Counted from the first letter of the stretch, positions 41,670 through 50,945 are shown. The stretch: 64,000 nucleotides of DNA from Xenophilus sp. L33 (GCF_009765735.1 NZ_LMUW01000026.1:36921-100920); one strand, 5' to 3'. Numbers and translations: made by a program. Notes: a model not told the origin generated them from the sequence alone.

Positions 41670-42772
41670 AAACCATCCGTCGACTGATCTATTCGGAGGT
41701 GCTGAAGTCGGTCGCCTTCGTCACCCTCGGCTTCCTGTGCCTGTTCTTCTTCTTCGACTTCGTCGATGAACTGCAGGCCATCAACAAGCCCGATTCCAAC
41801 GGCTACGGCGCACCCCAGGCGCTGCTGTACGTGGCGCTGCTGATCCCGAGCCACCTCTACGAGCTGCTGCCGATCGCGGTGCTGATCGGCACCATCTTCG
41901 TGATGTCGCGGCTGGCGCAGAGCTCCGAATTCACCATCCTGCGCACCAGCGGCCTCGGGCCCTGGCGGGCGCTGCAGACCCTGCTGCTGCTGGCGGTCGG
42001 CTTCGTGGTGCTGACCTTCGCGGTCGGCGACTACCTGGCGCCGGTGACCGACCGGGCGGCGCAGCTGCTCAAGGTGCGCTACCAGGGCGCGGTCGGGCTG
42101 ATCGGCAACACCGGCGCCTGGCTGAAGGAACGGCAAGGCGACATCTCGTACGCGGTGAACGTCACCTCGCTGGGGCGCGACGGCACCCTGAAGCAGCCGC
42201 GCATCTTCGAGTTCGATGCGCAGGGCTTCCTGGCGGCGCAGGTGAGCGCGCCGGTGGCCACGGTCGACCGCGGCCACTGGACCCTGCTCGGCGCCCAGCG
42301 CGAGGCCTACGACATGCGCGACCCGGCCAATCCGCGGATCGTCACCACGACCCAGCCGACCCTGCAATGGCCGACCACGCTGAGCACCGAAATGGTGTCG
42401 GTCGCGCTGCTCCGGCCCGACCGCATGCGCACGCTCGACCTGTTCGACTACATCCGCCACCTGGATGCCAACGGCCAGGCGGCGCAGCGCTACGAGATCG
42501 AGTTCTGGCGCAAGGTCTTCTACCCGCTCTCGTGCATCGTGATGATCGTGCTGGCGCTGCCCTTCGCCTACCTGCACTTCCGGCAGTCGGGCATCGCCAC
42601 CTTCGTGTTCATCGGCGTGATGATCGGCATCAGCTTCTTCCTGCTGAACAACGTGTTCGGCTACCTCGGCAACCTCAACAACTGGGTGCCGTGGATCACC
42701 GCCGCGGCGCCGGGGATCATCTATTCGCTGATGTCGCTGGCGGCCTTCACCTGGCTGGTCCTGCGAAGGTAG
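41666..42772 (+). CDS. lptG: LPS export system permease LptG
   Basis: The 368-aa partner of LptF has the same layout: three N-terminal helices (IYSEVLKSVAFVTLGFLCLFFFFDFVDEL onward), a periplasmic jellyroll domain (about 125-265) and three C-terminal helices (CIVMIVLALPFAYLHF, FIGVMIGISFFLLNNVFGYL). The start is TTG at 41666 (TTG AAA ACC ATC CGT), whose last two bases begin the lptF stop; this gives KTIRRLIYSE, the expected family N-terminus. Poor start plus overlap implies that its translation depends on lptF. Gene order lptF-lptG is conserved. Confidence 0.95.
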   Translation: MKTIRRLIYSEVLKSVAFVTLGFLCLFFFFDFVDELQAINKPDSNGYGAPQALLYVALLIPSHLYELLPIAVLIGTIFVMSRLAQSSEFTILRTSGLGPWRALQTLLLLAVGFVVLTFAVGDYLAPVTDRAAQLLKVRYQGAVGLIGNTGAWLKERQGDISYAVNVTSLGRDGTLKQPRIFEFDAQGFLAAQVSAPVATVDRGHWTLLGAQREAYDMRDPANPRIVTTTQPTLQWPTTLSTEMVSVALLRPDRMRTLDLFDYIRHLDANGQAAQRYEIEFWRKVFYPLSCIVMIVLALPFAYLHFRQSGIATFVFIGVMIGISFFLLNNVFGYLGNLNNWVPWITAAAPGIIYSLMSLAAFTWLVLRR

Positions 42773-42774
42773 CG

Positions 42775-43143
42775 ATGGCCGCGACGCTGGGCATCGTGGT
42801 CTTCGCGCACGGTTCGCGCGACGCGCGCTGGCGGGCGCCGGTGGAGGCGGTCGCGGCGCGGGCGGCGGCGCTCGATCCGGCGGCGAAGGTCGAATGCGCC
42901 TACCTCGACATGGTCGAGCCCGACCTGGTCACGGCGGTCGAGCGACTGGTCGCGGCGGGCGTGGCGGCGGTACGGGTGGTACCGCTCTTCCTCGGCGTGG
43001 GCAAGCATCTGCGCGAAGATCTGCCGCGCCTGGTGGACGATCTGCGCGGGCGGCATCCCGGCATCCAGGTCACGCTGCGCGAGGCGGTCGGCGAAGATCC
43101 GGACGTGATCGAATTGCTGGCCCGCAAGGCACTCGAAATGTAA
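42775..43143 (+). CDS. CbiX/SirB-type sirohydrochlorin chelatase-like protein
   Basis: The 122-aa protein is a single-domain short chelatase. It has the metal-binding FAHGSRDARW near residue 10, YLDMVEPDL and VPLFLGVGKHLREDLP near the second His (His78-like). The short form acts as a homodimer, inserting Fe or Co into sirohydrochlorin. It lies 2 bp after lptG with GAAGG upstream and 61 bp ahead of a CysB-type gene. Siroheme is the cofactor of sulfite reductase, so the link with CysB is suggestive. It may instead be co-transcribed with lptFG for convenience only. Confidence 0.85.
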   Translation: MAATLGIVVFAHGSRDARWRAPVEAVAARAAALDPAAKVECAYLDMVEPDLVTAVERLVAAGVAAVRVVPLFLGVGKHLREDLPRLVDDLRGRHPGIQVTLREAVGEDPDVIELLARKALEM

Positions 43144-43160
43144 TTCCGGCGATATCGATA

Positions 43161-43200
43161 GATTCCGTAGGCATAATGAATGCAAAAATGATACGGAATC
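43161..43200. promoter_or_regulatory. Long inverted repeat upstream of the cysB-type gene
   Basis: GATTCCGTA (43161-43169) is mirrored exactly by TACGGAATC (43192-43200) with 22 bases between. Inside lie GCAT (43171-43174) and ATGC (43180-43183), and CATAAT (43172-43177), a -10-like box. It ends 4 bases before the ATG, so a bound dimer would block transcription or initiation. Autorepression by the CysB-type protein is the likely use. Confidence 0.5.
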
Positions 43201-43204
43201 CGTT

Positions 43205-44146
43205 ATGAATCTTCATCAATTCAAGTTCGTCCAGGAAGCGGTGCGACGCAACCTGAACCTGACCGAGGCCGCCAAGGCGCTGCACACCTCGCAGCCCGGC
43301 GTCTCCAAGGCCATCATCGAACTCGAAGAGGAACTCGGCGTCGAGATCTTCGCGCGCCACGGCAAGCGCCTGAAGCGCGTGACCGAACCCGGCCAGCACG
43401 TGCTGGCCAGCATCGAACTGATCATGCGCGAGGTCGGCAACCTCAAGCGCATCGGCGAACAGTTCAGCGCCCAGGACAGCGGCACCCTGTCGATCGCCAC
43501 CACCCACACGCAGGCCCGCTACGTGCTGCCGGTACCGGTGGCGAAACTGCGCGAGGCCTATCCGAAGGTCAACGTCAGCCTGCATCAGGGCTCGCCCGAC
43601 CAGGTGGCGCGGATGGTGATGGACGAGGTCGCCGAGATCGGCATCGCCACTGAATCGCTGGCCGACTATCCCGACCTGGTGACCCTGCCCTGCTACGAAT
43701 GGCAGCACGTGCTGGTGCTGCCCCAAGGCCATCCGCTGGCGGCCAAGGAACGCATCTCGCTGGAAGACCTGGCGGCCGAGCCGATCATCACCTACCACCC
43801 GTCCTTCACCGGCCGCACGCGCATCGACCATGCCTTCGCGCAGAAGAAGCTGACGCCGCGCATCGCGCTGGAGGCGATCGATTCCGACGTCATCAAGACC
43901 TACGTGCGGCTCGGCCTAGGCGTCGGCATCGTGGCCGAGATGGCGGTGCGCGACGACACCAACAACGACCTGGTGGTGCGGCCGATGGGCCAGATCTTCG
44001 GCGTGAACATCGCGCGGGTCGCCTTCAAGCGCAGCGCCTACCTGCGCAACTTCGTCTTCAAATTCGCCGAGCTGCTCTCCGACCGGCTCGACCGCAACCT
44101 GATCGCCAAGGCATTGAGCGGTCATCAACAGGACTACGAACTGTGA
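43205..44146 (+). CDS. cysB: CysB-type LysR-family transcriptional regulator
   Basis: The 313-aa protein has the LysR helix-turn-helix at the start (LTEAAKALHTSQPGVSKAIIELEEELG) and the CysB/Cbl effector domain: FSAQDSGTLSIATTHTQARYVLPVPVAKLREAYPKVNVSLHQGSPDQVARMV. This is the sulfur-assimilation branch of LysR; it binds N-acetylserine or acts with related signals. Residues THTQARYVLP are the ones that line the inducer pocket in known members. The start ATG lies 4 bp after a long inverted repeat that would be its autoregulatory site. Its stop overlaps the GTG of an aminotransferase gene. Confidence 0.92.
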   Translation: MNLHQFKFVQEAVRRNLNLTEAAKALHTSQPGVSKAIIELEEELGVEIFARHGKRLKRVTEPGQHVLASIELIMREVGNLKRIGEQFSAQDSGTLSIATTHTQARYVLPVPVAKLREAYPKVNVSLHQGSPDQVARMVMDEVAEIGIATESLADYPDLVTLPCYEWQHVLVLPQGHPLAAKERISLEDLAAEPIITYHPSFTGRTRIDHAFAQKKLTPRIALEAIDSDVIKTYVRLGLGVGIVAEMAVRDDTNNDLVVRPMGQIFGVNIARVAFKRSAYLRNFVFKFAELLSDRLDRNLIAKALSGHQQDYEL

Positions 44147-45309
44147 GCAACACGGCCATCCGCACGCCCGACCTCGAGACCAAGCTGCCGGCGGTCGGCA
44201 CCACCATCTTCACCGTGATGTCGGCGCTCGCCGCCGAGAAGAACGCGGTCAACCTGGGTCAGGGCTTCCCGGACTTCGGTTGCGACCCGAAGCTCTTGCA
44301 GGCCGTGACCGACGCGATGGCGGCCGGCCACAACCAGTACCCGCCGATGCCCGGCATCCCGGCGCTGCGCGAGGCCATCGCCGGCAAGATCGAGGCGCTC
44401 TACGGCCATCGCCACGACCCGGCGACCGAGATCACGGTCACAGCCGGCGCGACGCAGGCGATCATCACCGCCATCCTGGCCGTGGTGCGCGCCGGCGACG
44501 ATGTGATCGTGCTGGAGCCCTGCTACGACAGCTACGTGCCGAACATCGAGCTGGCCGGCGGCCGCGTGGTGCGCGTGCCGCTGACGCCCGGCAGCTTCCG
44601 CCCCGACTTCGACAAGATCGCCGCCGCGCTGACGCCGCGCACCCGCGCGATCCTGGTCAACTCGCCGCACAACCCGAGCGCCACCGTCTGGACCGAGGCC
44701 GAGATGCGCCGCCTCGAAGAGCTGCTGGCACCGACCGACGTGCTGGTGATCAGCGACGAGGTCTACGAGCACATGGTCTTCGACGGCGCGCGCCACGAGA
44801 GCGCGGCCCGCTTCCCGGGCCTGGCGGCGCGCAGCTTCATCGTCAGCAGCTTCGGCAAGACCTACCACGTGACCGGCTGGAAGGTCGGCTACGTGGCCGC
44901 GCCGGCCAGCCTGAGCGCGGAGTTCCGCAAGGTGCACCAGTTCAACGTGTTCACGGTCAACACGCCGATGCAGCACGCGCTGGCCCGCTACATGGCCGAC
45001 CCGGCGCCCTACCTCGACCTGCCGGCCTTCTATCAGAGGAAGCGCGACCTGTTCGCCGCGGGCCTCGCGAAGACCCGCTTCAAGCTGCTGCCGAGCGCCG
45101 GCAGCTACTTCCAGTGCGTCGACATCAGCGCGGTGAGCGACCTCGACGAATCGGAGTTCTGCCTGTGGCTCACCCGCGAGATCGGCGTCGCGGCGATCCC
45201 GCTGTCGGCCTTCTACGGCGACGCCTTCGACCAGCGGGTGGTTCGCTTCTGCTTCGCCAAGAAGGACGAGACGCTGCAGCAGGCCCTGGAGCGACTGGCG
45301 CGGCTCTGA
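44143..45309 (+). CDS. Methionine-type aminotransferase (YbdL-like, PLP class I)
   Basis: The 388-aa protein is a fold-type I aminotransferase. It has AVNLGQGFPDF near residue 38, the PLP ring and aspartate region with VISDEVYEHM near residue 207, and the cofactor Lys in SSFGKTYHVTGWKVGY (about 247). Relatives (YbdL, kynurenine aminotransferase-like) transaminate methionine and aromatic amino acids with a keto acid. The start GTG at 44143 overlaps the CysB stop by four bases (GTGA), so translation is coupled. The coupling to CysB supports a role in methionine or its keto acid 4-methylthio-2-oxobutyrate. The C-terminus is complete. Confidence 0.92.
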   Translation: MSNTAIRTPDLETKLPAVGTTIFTVMSALAAEKNAVNLGQGFPDFGCDPKLLQAVTDAMAAGHNQYPPMPGIPALREAIAGKIEALYGHRHDPATEITVTAGATQAIITAILAVVRAGDDVIVLEPCYDSYVPNIELAGGRVVRVPLTPGSFRPDFDKIAAALTPRTRAILVNSPHNPSATVWTEAEMRRLEELLAPTDVLVISDEVYEHMVFDGARHESAARFPGLAARSFIVSSFGKTYHVTGWKVGYVAAPASLSAEFRKVHQFNVFTVNTPMQHALARYMADPAPYLDLPAFYQRKRDLFAAGLAKTRFKLLPSAGSYFQCVDISAVSDLDESEFCLWLTREIGVAAIPLSAFYGDAFDQRVVRFCFAKKDETLQQALERLARL

Positions 45310-45419
45310 CAGCGGCCGTAGGCGAGACCTGACCGGCGAAGGGGGCCGCTTCCCGCGCAGCGGCGCCGCGCCGACACCCAGGATATGGACTTCAAAACAT
45401 TCGCCCTAGGAGAAGTTCC

Positions 45420-45578
45420 ATGTCCATCTCATTGGTTGTGCTGATCATCGTGATCCTGCTGCTGGTCGGCGCGCTGCCGAGCTGGGGCTACAGCCGCAGC
45501 TGGGGCTACGGTCCGAGCGGTGGCCTGGGACTGGTGCTGGTCGTGGTCATCGTGCTGCTGCTGATGGGTCGCATATAG
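45420..45578 (+). CDS. DUF3309 family membrane microprotein, 52 aa
   Basis: The 52-aa product reads MSISLVVLIIVILLLVGALPSWGYSRSWGYGPSGG, followed by a second hydrophobic stretch LGLVLVVVIVLLLMGRI. The two helices around a SWGYxxSWGYGPSGG loop match the DUF3309 family, small proteins of unknown role. AGGAG lies 9 bases before the ATG. It is closed by a terminator at 45609 and is 110 bp after the aminotransferase gene. No partner gene is apparent. Confidence 0.85.
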   Translation: MSISLVVLIIVILLLVGALPSWGYSRSWGYGPSGGLGLVLVVVIVLLLMGRI

Positions 45579-45608
45579 CCTGACTCGCAGCTGACTCGGC
45601 AAGGACGA

Positions 45609-45632
45609 AAGGCCCGCTTCGGCGGGCCTTTT
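45609..45632. terminator. Rho-independent terminator between DUF3309 and hrpA genes
   Basis: AAGGCCCGC (45609-45617) pairs with GCGGGCCTT (45622-45630) around a TTCG loop, followed by two more T. AAA precedes it on the other side, so it can serve both converging genes. Confidence 0.8.
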
Positions 45633-45655
45633 GCTGCGCGCTCGACGCTCGATGT

Positions 45656-48600
45656 TCAGTGCTCCAGCTGCGCCCAGAGCTTGTCCAGCCGCTTGACGCT
45701 GACCGGTTGCGGCGTGCGCAGCTCCTGCGCGAAGAAGCTCACCCGCAGCTCTTCGAGCAGCCAGCGGAATTCGCTCATCCGCTCGTCGACCACGCCCTTG
45801 CGCTCGGCCAGGAGGCGCCAGTAGCGCTGCTCCTGCGGCCGCAGCTCGCCCAGCCGCTGGGTGTCGCGGGCCGGGTCGGCACGCAGCTTGTCCAGCCGCA
45901 GGGTGATCGCCTTGAGGTAGCGCGAGAGGTGCTGCAGCCGCAGCCACGGCGTGTCGGCGATGAAGCGCTTGCCGACCAGCCGCTGCAGCTGCTGCTGGGC
46001 ATCGGCGGTGGCGTCGGGCTGCGACTTGGTGTCCTTGATCTTGCGCACCGCCTGCGCGTAGTCGACGAGGATCGTGCCCGCGAGCCGCGCGACCTCGTTG
46101 GCGATCAGGGTCAGGCGGCCGCGCCCTTCGTCCAGCCGGCGCTTGAACGACGCCTCGTCGGCCGGCAGCGGCTCCTGCAGGAAGGCGCGGTCGATCGCCA
46201 CCTCGACGATCTGGGCGCGCAGCTCCTCGGCGGTGCCGAGCGGCATGTAGGCGACCGCCATCTTCTGCAGCTCGGGGATGTTCTTCTCCAGGTACTTGAG
46301 CGCGTCCTTCAGCTGCAGCGCGAAGAGGCGGCGCAGGCCCGCGCGGTGCTTGGCCGCCGCCACCGCGGGTTCGTCGAAGACCTCGATCGTCACCGCGTCG
46401 CCGCCGTCGATCAGCGCCGGAAAGCCGACCAGCGACTGCGGGCCGCGCCGCACTTCCATCAGCTCAGGCAGTTCGCCGAAGGTCCAGGCGGTGTAGCGCT
46501 GGCCGGCCGGCAGGGAAGCCGGCGGCGCGGCGTCGTTGCGCGCGCGGCCGGCCGCCGGCGCCGGGGCTTGCGGCACGGCTTCCGCCGCCGGTGCCGATCG
46601 GACCTCCAGCGCCGCCAGCGCCTGGAAGGCGCCGCGTGCCTGCGTGCCCCACTCGGCCTTCAGCGCGCCGAGGCTGCGCCCCATGCCGAGCTGGCGGCCA
46701 TGCTCGTCGACCACCCGCAGGTTCATGAAGAGATGCGGCGCCAGCATGTCGAGCTTGAAGTCGGTGCGCTTGACGTCCAGGCTGGTCTGGTCGCGCACGC
46801 GCTTCAACAGCGCATCGGTGAGCGATCCGTGGCCGAAGACCTCGGGTGCCGACATCAGCTCGGCATAGCGCGACGCCGTCTCCGGCAGCGGCACCAACCG
46901 CGAGCGCGGGCGCTGCGGCAGGCTCTTGAGCAGCGCCTGCAGCTTGTCCTTGAGCATGCCGGTGACCAGCCATTCGCAGCGCTCGTCGCTCACCTGGTTC
47001 AAGACGAAGAGCGGCACCGTGACGGTCAGGCCGTCCTTCGCATCGCCCGGCTCGTGCAGGTAGGTGGCGGCGCAGTCGACGCCGCCGAGGCGCACCGTCG
47101 GCGGGAAGGACTGGGTCGTGATGCCGGCCGCCTGGTGCCGCATCAGCTCGTCGCGGGTCAGGAACAGGAGCCGAGGCTCGCCCTTGGCGCGCTCGCGGTA
47201 CCAATGCTCGAAGCTGGCGCCGCTGGCGATCTCGGGCGGCAGCTGGGCGTCGTAGAAGGCGTAGATCAGCTCCTCGTCGACCAGCACGTCCTGGCGCCGC
47301 GCCTTGTGCTCCAGGCCTTCCACCTCGCGCACCAGCTTGCGGTTGGCCGCCAGGAAGGGCAGCTTGCTTTCCCACTGGCCGCCGACCAGCGCCTCGCGGA
47401 TGAAGATCTCGCGCGCCGCCACCGGATCGACCCGGCCGAAGTCGACCCGCCGGCCGCTGTACACCACCAGCCCGTACAAGGTCGCGCGCTCCAGGGCCGC
47501 GACCTGCGCGCCCTTCTTCTCCCAGTGCGGATCGAGCAGCTGCTTCTTGAGCAGGTGGCCGGCGACCTGCTCGAGCCACTGCGGCTCGATGTTGGCGATG
47601 CCGCGGCCGAACAGGCGCGTGGTCTCCACCAGCTCGGCGCAGACGATCCAGCGACCGGGCTTCTTCTTCAGATGCGCGCCCGGGTGCTTGTAGAACTTGA
47701 TGCCGCGGGCGCCGAGGTAGGCCTCGTCGTCCTCCATCTTCCAGCCGATGTTGCCGAGCAGGCCCGACAGCATCGACAGGTGCAGCGGCTCGTAGCCGGC
47801 CGGCTCGGCGTTCAGGCGCCACTTGTGCTCGGCCACCACCGAGAGCAACTGCGAATGGATGTCGCGCCATTCGCGCACCCGGCGGATGTTGATGAAGTTC
47901 TGGCGCAGCAGCTGCTCGTGCTGCCGGTTGCTGAGCTTGTGGGTGTCCCCGTGGCCGCCGCGCGCTTCCTGCAGCCACTTCCAAAGCCGCAGGTAGCCGC
48001 TGAATTCGCTCTTCTCGTCATCGAACTTCGAATGGGCCTGGTCGGCCTGCTGCTGCATCTCCATCGGCCGGTCGCGCACGTCCTGCACCGACAGCGCGCT
48101 GGCGATCACCAGCACCTCTTCGAGCGCGCCACGGCCGCGCGCCTCGATGATCATCCGTGCCACCCGCGGGTCGAGCGGCAGTCGCGCCAGCTCGGCGCCC
48201 ATCGGCGTCAGCTCGTTGGCGTCGTCGACCGCGCCGAGTTCGTTCAGCAGTTGGTAGCCGTCGGCGATCGCGCGCCGCTGCGGCGCCTCCAGGAAGGGGA
48301 AGCGCTCGACGTCGCCCAGGTGCAGCGACTTCATGCGCAGGATAACGGCGGCCAGCGACGAACGCAGGATCTCGGGGTCGGTGAAGCGCGGCCGGCTGTC
48401 GAAGTCCTTTTCGTCGTAGAGCCGGATGCAGATGCCGTCGGCCACCCGGCCGCAGCGGCCGGCGCGCTGGTTGGCCGCGGCCTGGCTGATCGGCTCGACC
48501 AGCAGCTGCTCGACCTTGCTGCGGAAGGAATAGCGCTTCACGCGGGCGGTGCCGGCATCGATCACGTAGCGGATGCCGGGCACGGTCAACGAGGTCTCGG

Positions 48601-49507
48601 CCACGTTGGTGGCAAGCACGATGCGGCGGCCGGTGTGGCCGTCGAAGATGCGCTCCTGCTCGGCCGCCGACAGCCGCGCGAACAGCGGCAGCACCTCGGC
48701 GTTGCGCATCAGCGGCTGATGCGTGAGGTGCCGGCGCAGGTGGTCGGCAGCCTCGCGGATCTCGCGTTCGCCGGGCAGGAAGACCAGGATGTCGCCCGCA
48801 TGGTGCGGATCGCGCCAGAGTTCGTCGACGCCGTCGGCGATCGCGTCGTTCAGGTCGTGGTCGCGCGATTCCTCGAAGGGGCGGTAGCGCTGCTCGACCG
48901 GATAGGTCCGGCCGGAAACCATGATGGTCGGCGCCGGCCCCTTGGCCGAAGCGAAATGCTGCGCGAAGCGGTCCGCGTCGATGGTCGCCGAGGTCACGAT
49001 CACCTTCAGGTCGGGCCGGCGCGGCAGGATCTCGCGCAGGTAGCCCAGCAGGAAGTCGATGTTGAGCGAACGCTCGTGGGCCTCGTCGATGATGATCGTG
49101 TCGTAGGCCTTCAGGAGCGGATCGGTCTGGGTCTCGGCCAGCAGGATGCCGTCGGTCATCAGCTTGACCGAGGCGTCGCGCGACAGCCGGTCCTGGAAGC
49201 GCACCTTGAAGCCGACCACTTCGCCCAGCGGGGTCTTCAGTTCCTCCGCGATGCGCTTGGCCACCGAGGTGGCGGCGATGCGCCGCGGCTGCGTGTGGCC
49301 GATCAGCCGGCCCTTGCCGGGCGGCGCGTTGAGCTTGCCGCGGCCCAGCGCCAGCACGATCTTGGGCAGCTGCGTGGTCTTGCCCGAGCCGGTCTCGCCG
49401 CAGACGATCACGACCTGGTGGGCCTGGATGGCGGCGCTGATTTCGTCGCGCCGGGCCGACACCGGCAGGCTTTCCGGGAATTCGATTCGAAGAGGTGGCG
49501 AAGACAA
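45656..49507 (-). CDS. hrpA: DEAH-box ATP-dependent RNA helicase HrpA
   Basis: The 1283-aa protein has the DEAH helicase core: GETGSGKTTQLPK (motif I) near residue 35, IDEAHERSL (motif II), TSATID (motif III) and NQRAGRCGRV (motif VI). A helicase-associated domain and OB-fold follow, then the long HrpA-specific DUF3418 C-terminal region. In Escherichia coli it rescues collided ribosomes on mRNA. The start is not an ATG; TTG at 49507 gives SSPPLRIEFPESLPVS, the expected N-terminus, and no ATG is near. It is divergent from argA with about 65 bp between starts. The frame is open far upstream, but that region is antisense to argA. Confidence 0.94.
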   Translation of the reverse strand: MSSPPLRIEFPESLPVSARRDEISAAIQAHQVVIVCGETGSGKTTQLPKIVLALGRGKLNAPPGKGRLIGHTQPRRIAATSVAKRIAEELKTPLGEVVGFKVRFQDRLSRDASVKLMTDGILLAETQTDPLLKAYDTIIIDEAHERSLNIDFLLGYLREILPRRPDLKVIVTSATIDADRFAQHFASAKGPAPTIMVSGRTYPVEQRYRPFEESRDHDLNDAIADGVDELWRDPHHAGDILVFLPGEREIREAADHLRRHLTHQPLMRNAEVLPLFARLSAAEQERIFDGHTGRRIVLATNVAETSLTVPGIRYVIDAGTARVKRYSFRSKVEQLLVEPISQAAANQRAGRCGRVADGICIRLYDEKDFDSRPRFTDPEILRSSLAAVILRMKSLHLGDVERFPFLEAPQRRAIADGYQLLNELGAVDDANELTPMGAELARLPLDPRVARMIIEARGRGALEEVLVIASALSVQDVRDRPMEMQQQADQAHSKFDDEKSEFSGYLRLWKWLQEARGGHGDTHKLSNRQHEQLLRQNFINIRRVREWRDIHSQLLSVVAEHKWRLNAEPAGYEPLHLSMLSGLLGNIGWKMEDDEAYLGARGIKFYKHPGAHLKKKPGRWIVCAELVETTRLFGRGIANIEPQWLEQVAGHLLKKQLLDPHWEKKGAQVAALERATLYGLVVYSGRRVDFGRVDPVAAREIFIREALVGGQWESKLPFLAANRKLVREVEGLEHKARRQDVLVDEELIYAFYDAQLPPEIASGASFEHWYRERAKGEPRLLFLTRDELMRHQAAGITTQSFPPTVRLGGVDCAATYLHEPGDAKDGLTVTVPLFVLNQVSDERCEWLVTGMLKDKLQALLKSLPQRPRSRLVPLPETASRYAELMSAPEVFGHGSLTDALLKRVRDQTSLDVKRTDFKLDMLAPHLFMNLRVVDEHGRQLGMGRSLGALKAEWGTQARGAFQALAALEVRSAPAAEAVPQAPAPAAGRARNDAAPPASLPAGQRYTAWTFGELPELMEVRRGPQSLVGFPALIDGGDAVTIEVFDEPAVAAAKHRAGLRRLFALQLKDALKYLEKNIPELQKMAVAYMPLGTAEELRAQIVEVAIDRAFLQEPLPADEASFKRRLDEGRGRLTLIANEVARLAGTILVDYAQAVRKIKDTKSQPDATADAQQQLQRLVGKRFIADTPWLRLQHLSRYLKAITLRLDKLRADPARDTQRLGELRPQEQRYWRLLAERKGVVDERMSEFRWLLEELRVSFFAQELRTPQPVSVKRLDKLWAQLEH

Positions 49508-49573
49508 GGGGCAGTTCAGGGAAAATCCTCGATTATCTTGCGCCCGGCAATTCCGCCCCGACCCACCCCGCCA

Positions 49574-50920
49574 ATGTCCGCTGTCTTCAATTTCACCTTC
49601 GTGCCCTGGTTCCGTTCGGTGGCGCCCTATATCCACATGCATCGCGGCAAGACCTTCGTGGTCGCGATGGCCGGCGAAGCCATCGCCGCCGGCAAGCTGC
49701 CGAACATCGCGCAGGACCTGGCGCTGATCCAGAGCATGGGCGTCAAGGTGGTGCTGGTGCACGGCTTCCGCCCGCAGGTCAACGAGCAGCTGCAGGCCAA
49801 GGGGCACCAGGCCAAGTATTCGCACGGCATCCGCATCACCGACGAGGTCGCGCTCGACTGCGCCCAGGAAGCTGCCGGCCAGCTGCGCTACGAGATCGAG
49901 GCCGCCTTCAGCCAGGGCCTGCCCAACACGCCGATGGCCGGCTCGACCATCCGCGTCATCTCGGGCAACTTCATCACCGCCCGGCCGGTCGGCGTGGTCG
50001 ACGGCGTCGACTTCCAGCATTCGGGCCTGGTGCGCAAGGTCGACAGCGCCGGCATCCGGCGCGCGCTCGACTTCGGCGCGATGGTGCTGATGTCGCCCTT
50101 CGGCTTCTCGCCCACCGGCGAGGCCTTCAACCTGACGATGGAAGAGGTCGCCACCAGCGTCGCCATCTCGATCCAGGCCGACAAGCTGATCTTCCTGACC
50201 GAGGTGCCGGGCATCGCGCAGGACACCCAGCTGCCGGTCAGCGAAGACAACCCGATCGACACCGAGCTGCCGCTGGACGAAGCCCGCAAGCTCCTGGCCT
50301 CGCTGCCGCCGGCGCAGCGGCCGACCGACACCGCCTTCTACCTGCAGCACTGCGTCAAGGCCTGCGAGGCCGGCATCGAGCGCAACCACATCCTGCCCTT
50401 CGCGGTCGATGGCTCGCTGCTGCTGGAGGTCTACGTGCACGACGGCATCGGCACCATGATCATCGACGAGAAGCTCGAGTCCCTGCGCGAGGCGACGGTC
50501 GACGACATCGGCGGCATCCTGCAGCTGATCGAGCCCTTCGAGCGCGACGGCACGCTGGTCAAGCGCAGCCGCACCGAGATCGAGCGCGACGTCGCCCAAT
50601 ACACCGTGATCGAGCACGACGGCGTGATCTTCGGCTGCGCCGCGCTCTACCCCTATCCGGAAGCACGCACCGCCGAGATGGCGGCGCTCACCGTCTCGCC
50701 GCAGTCGCAGGGCCAGGGCGACGGCGAAAGCATCCTGCGACGCGTCGAGCACCGCGCCAAGGCCTCGGGCCTTGAAAGCATCTTCGTGCTCACCACCCGC
50801 ACGATGCACTGGTTCCTGAAGCGCGGTTTCCAGCAGGTCAACCCCGACTGGCTGCCCGAGGCCCGCAAGCGCAAGTACAACTGGGACCGCAAGAGCCAGG
50901 TGCTGGTCAAGAAGCTGTAG
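49574..50920 (+). CDS. argA: N-acetylglutamate synthase (amino-acid N-acetyltransferase)
   Basis: The 448-aa enzyme acetylates glutamate, first step of arginine synthesis. The N-terminal two-thirds is an amino-acid-kinase-like regulatory domain (KTFVVAMAGEAIAAGKLPNIAQDLALIQSMGVKVVLVHGFRPQVNEQL) that binds arginine for feedback inhibition, and the C-terminal part is a GNAT domain (ALTVSPQSQGQGDGESILRRVE near residue 375). It matches the long classical ArgA. The ATG at 49574 has a weak ribosome site. It is divergent from hrpA and followed 25 bp later by dapC. Confidence 0.95.
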   Translation: MSAVFNFTFVPWFRSVAPYIHMHRGKTFVVAMAGEAIAAGKLPNIAQDLALIQSMGVKVVLVHGFRPQVNEQLQAKGHQAKYSHGIRITDEVALDCAQEAAGQLRYEIEAAFSQGLPNTPMAGSTIRVISGNFITARPVGVVDGVDFQHSGLVRKVDSAGIRRALDFGAMVLMSPFGFSPTGEAFNLTMEEVATSVAISIQADKLIFLTEVPGIAQDTQLPVSEDNPIDTELPLDEARKLLASLPPAQRPTDTAFYLQHCVKACEAGIERNHILPFAVDGSLLLEVYVHDGIGTMIIDEKLESLREATVDDIGGILQLIEPFERDGTLVKRSRTEIERDVAQYTVIEHDGVIFGCAALYPYPEARTAEMAALTVSPQSQGQGDGESILRRVEHRAKASGLESIFVLTTRTMHWFLKRGFQQVNPDWLPEARKRKYNWDRKSQVLVKKL

Positions 50921-50945
50921 CGCGGGCCGCCGGATAATCCAGCCC

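Noticed and set aside
45310-45419. GCGGCC...GGCCGC inverted repeat after the aminotransferase gene
   Set aside because: Arms are short, the spacer is about 27 bases, and there is no T-run; GC-rich chance pairing is likely.
45659-49573. Long N-terminal extension of argA across hrpA
   Set aside because: The real argA starts at 49574; the rest is the antisense image of hrpA.
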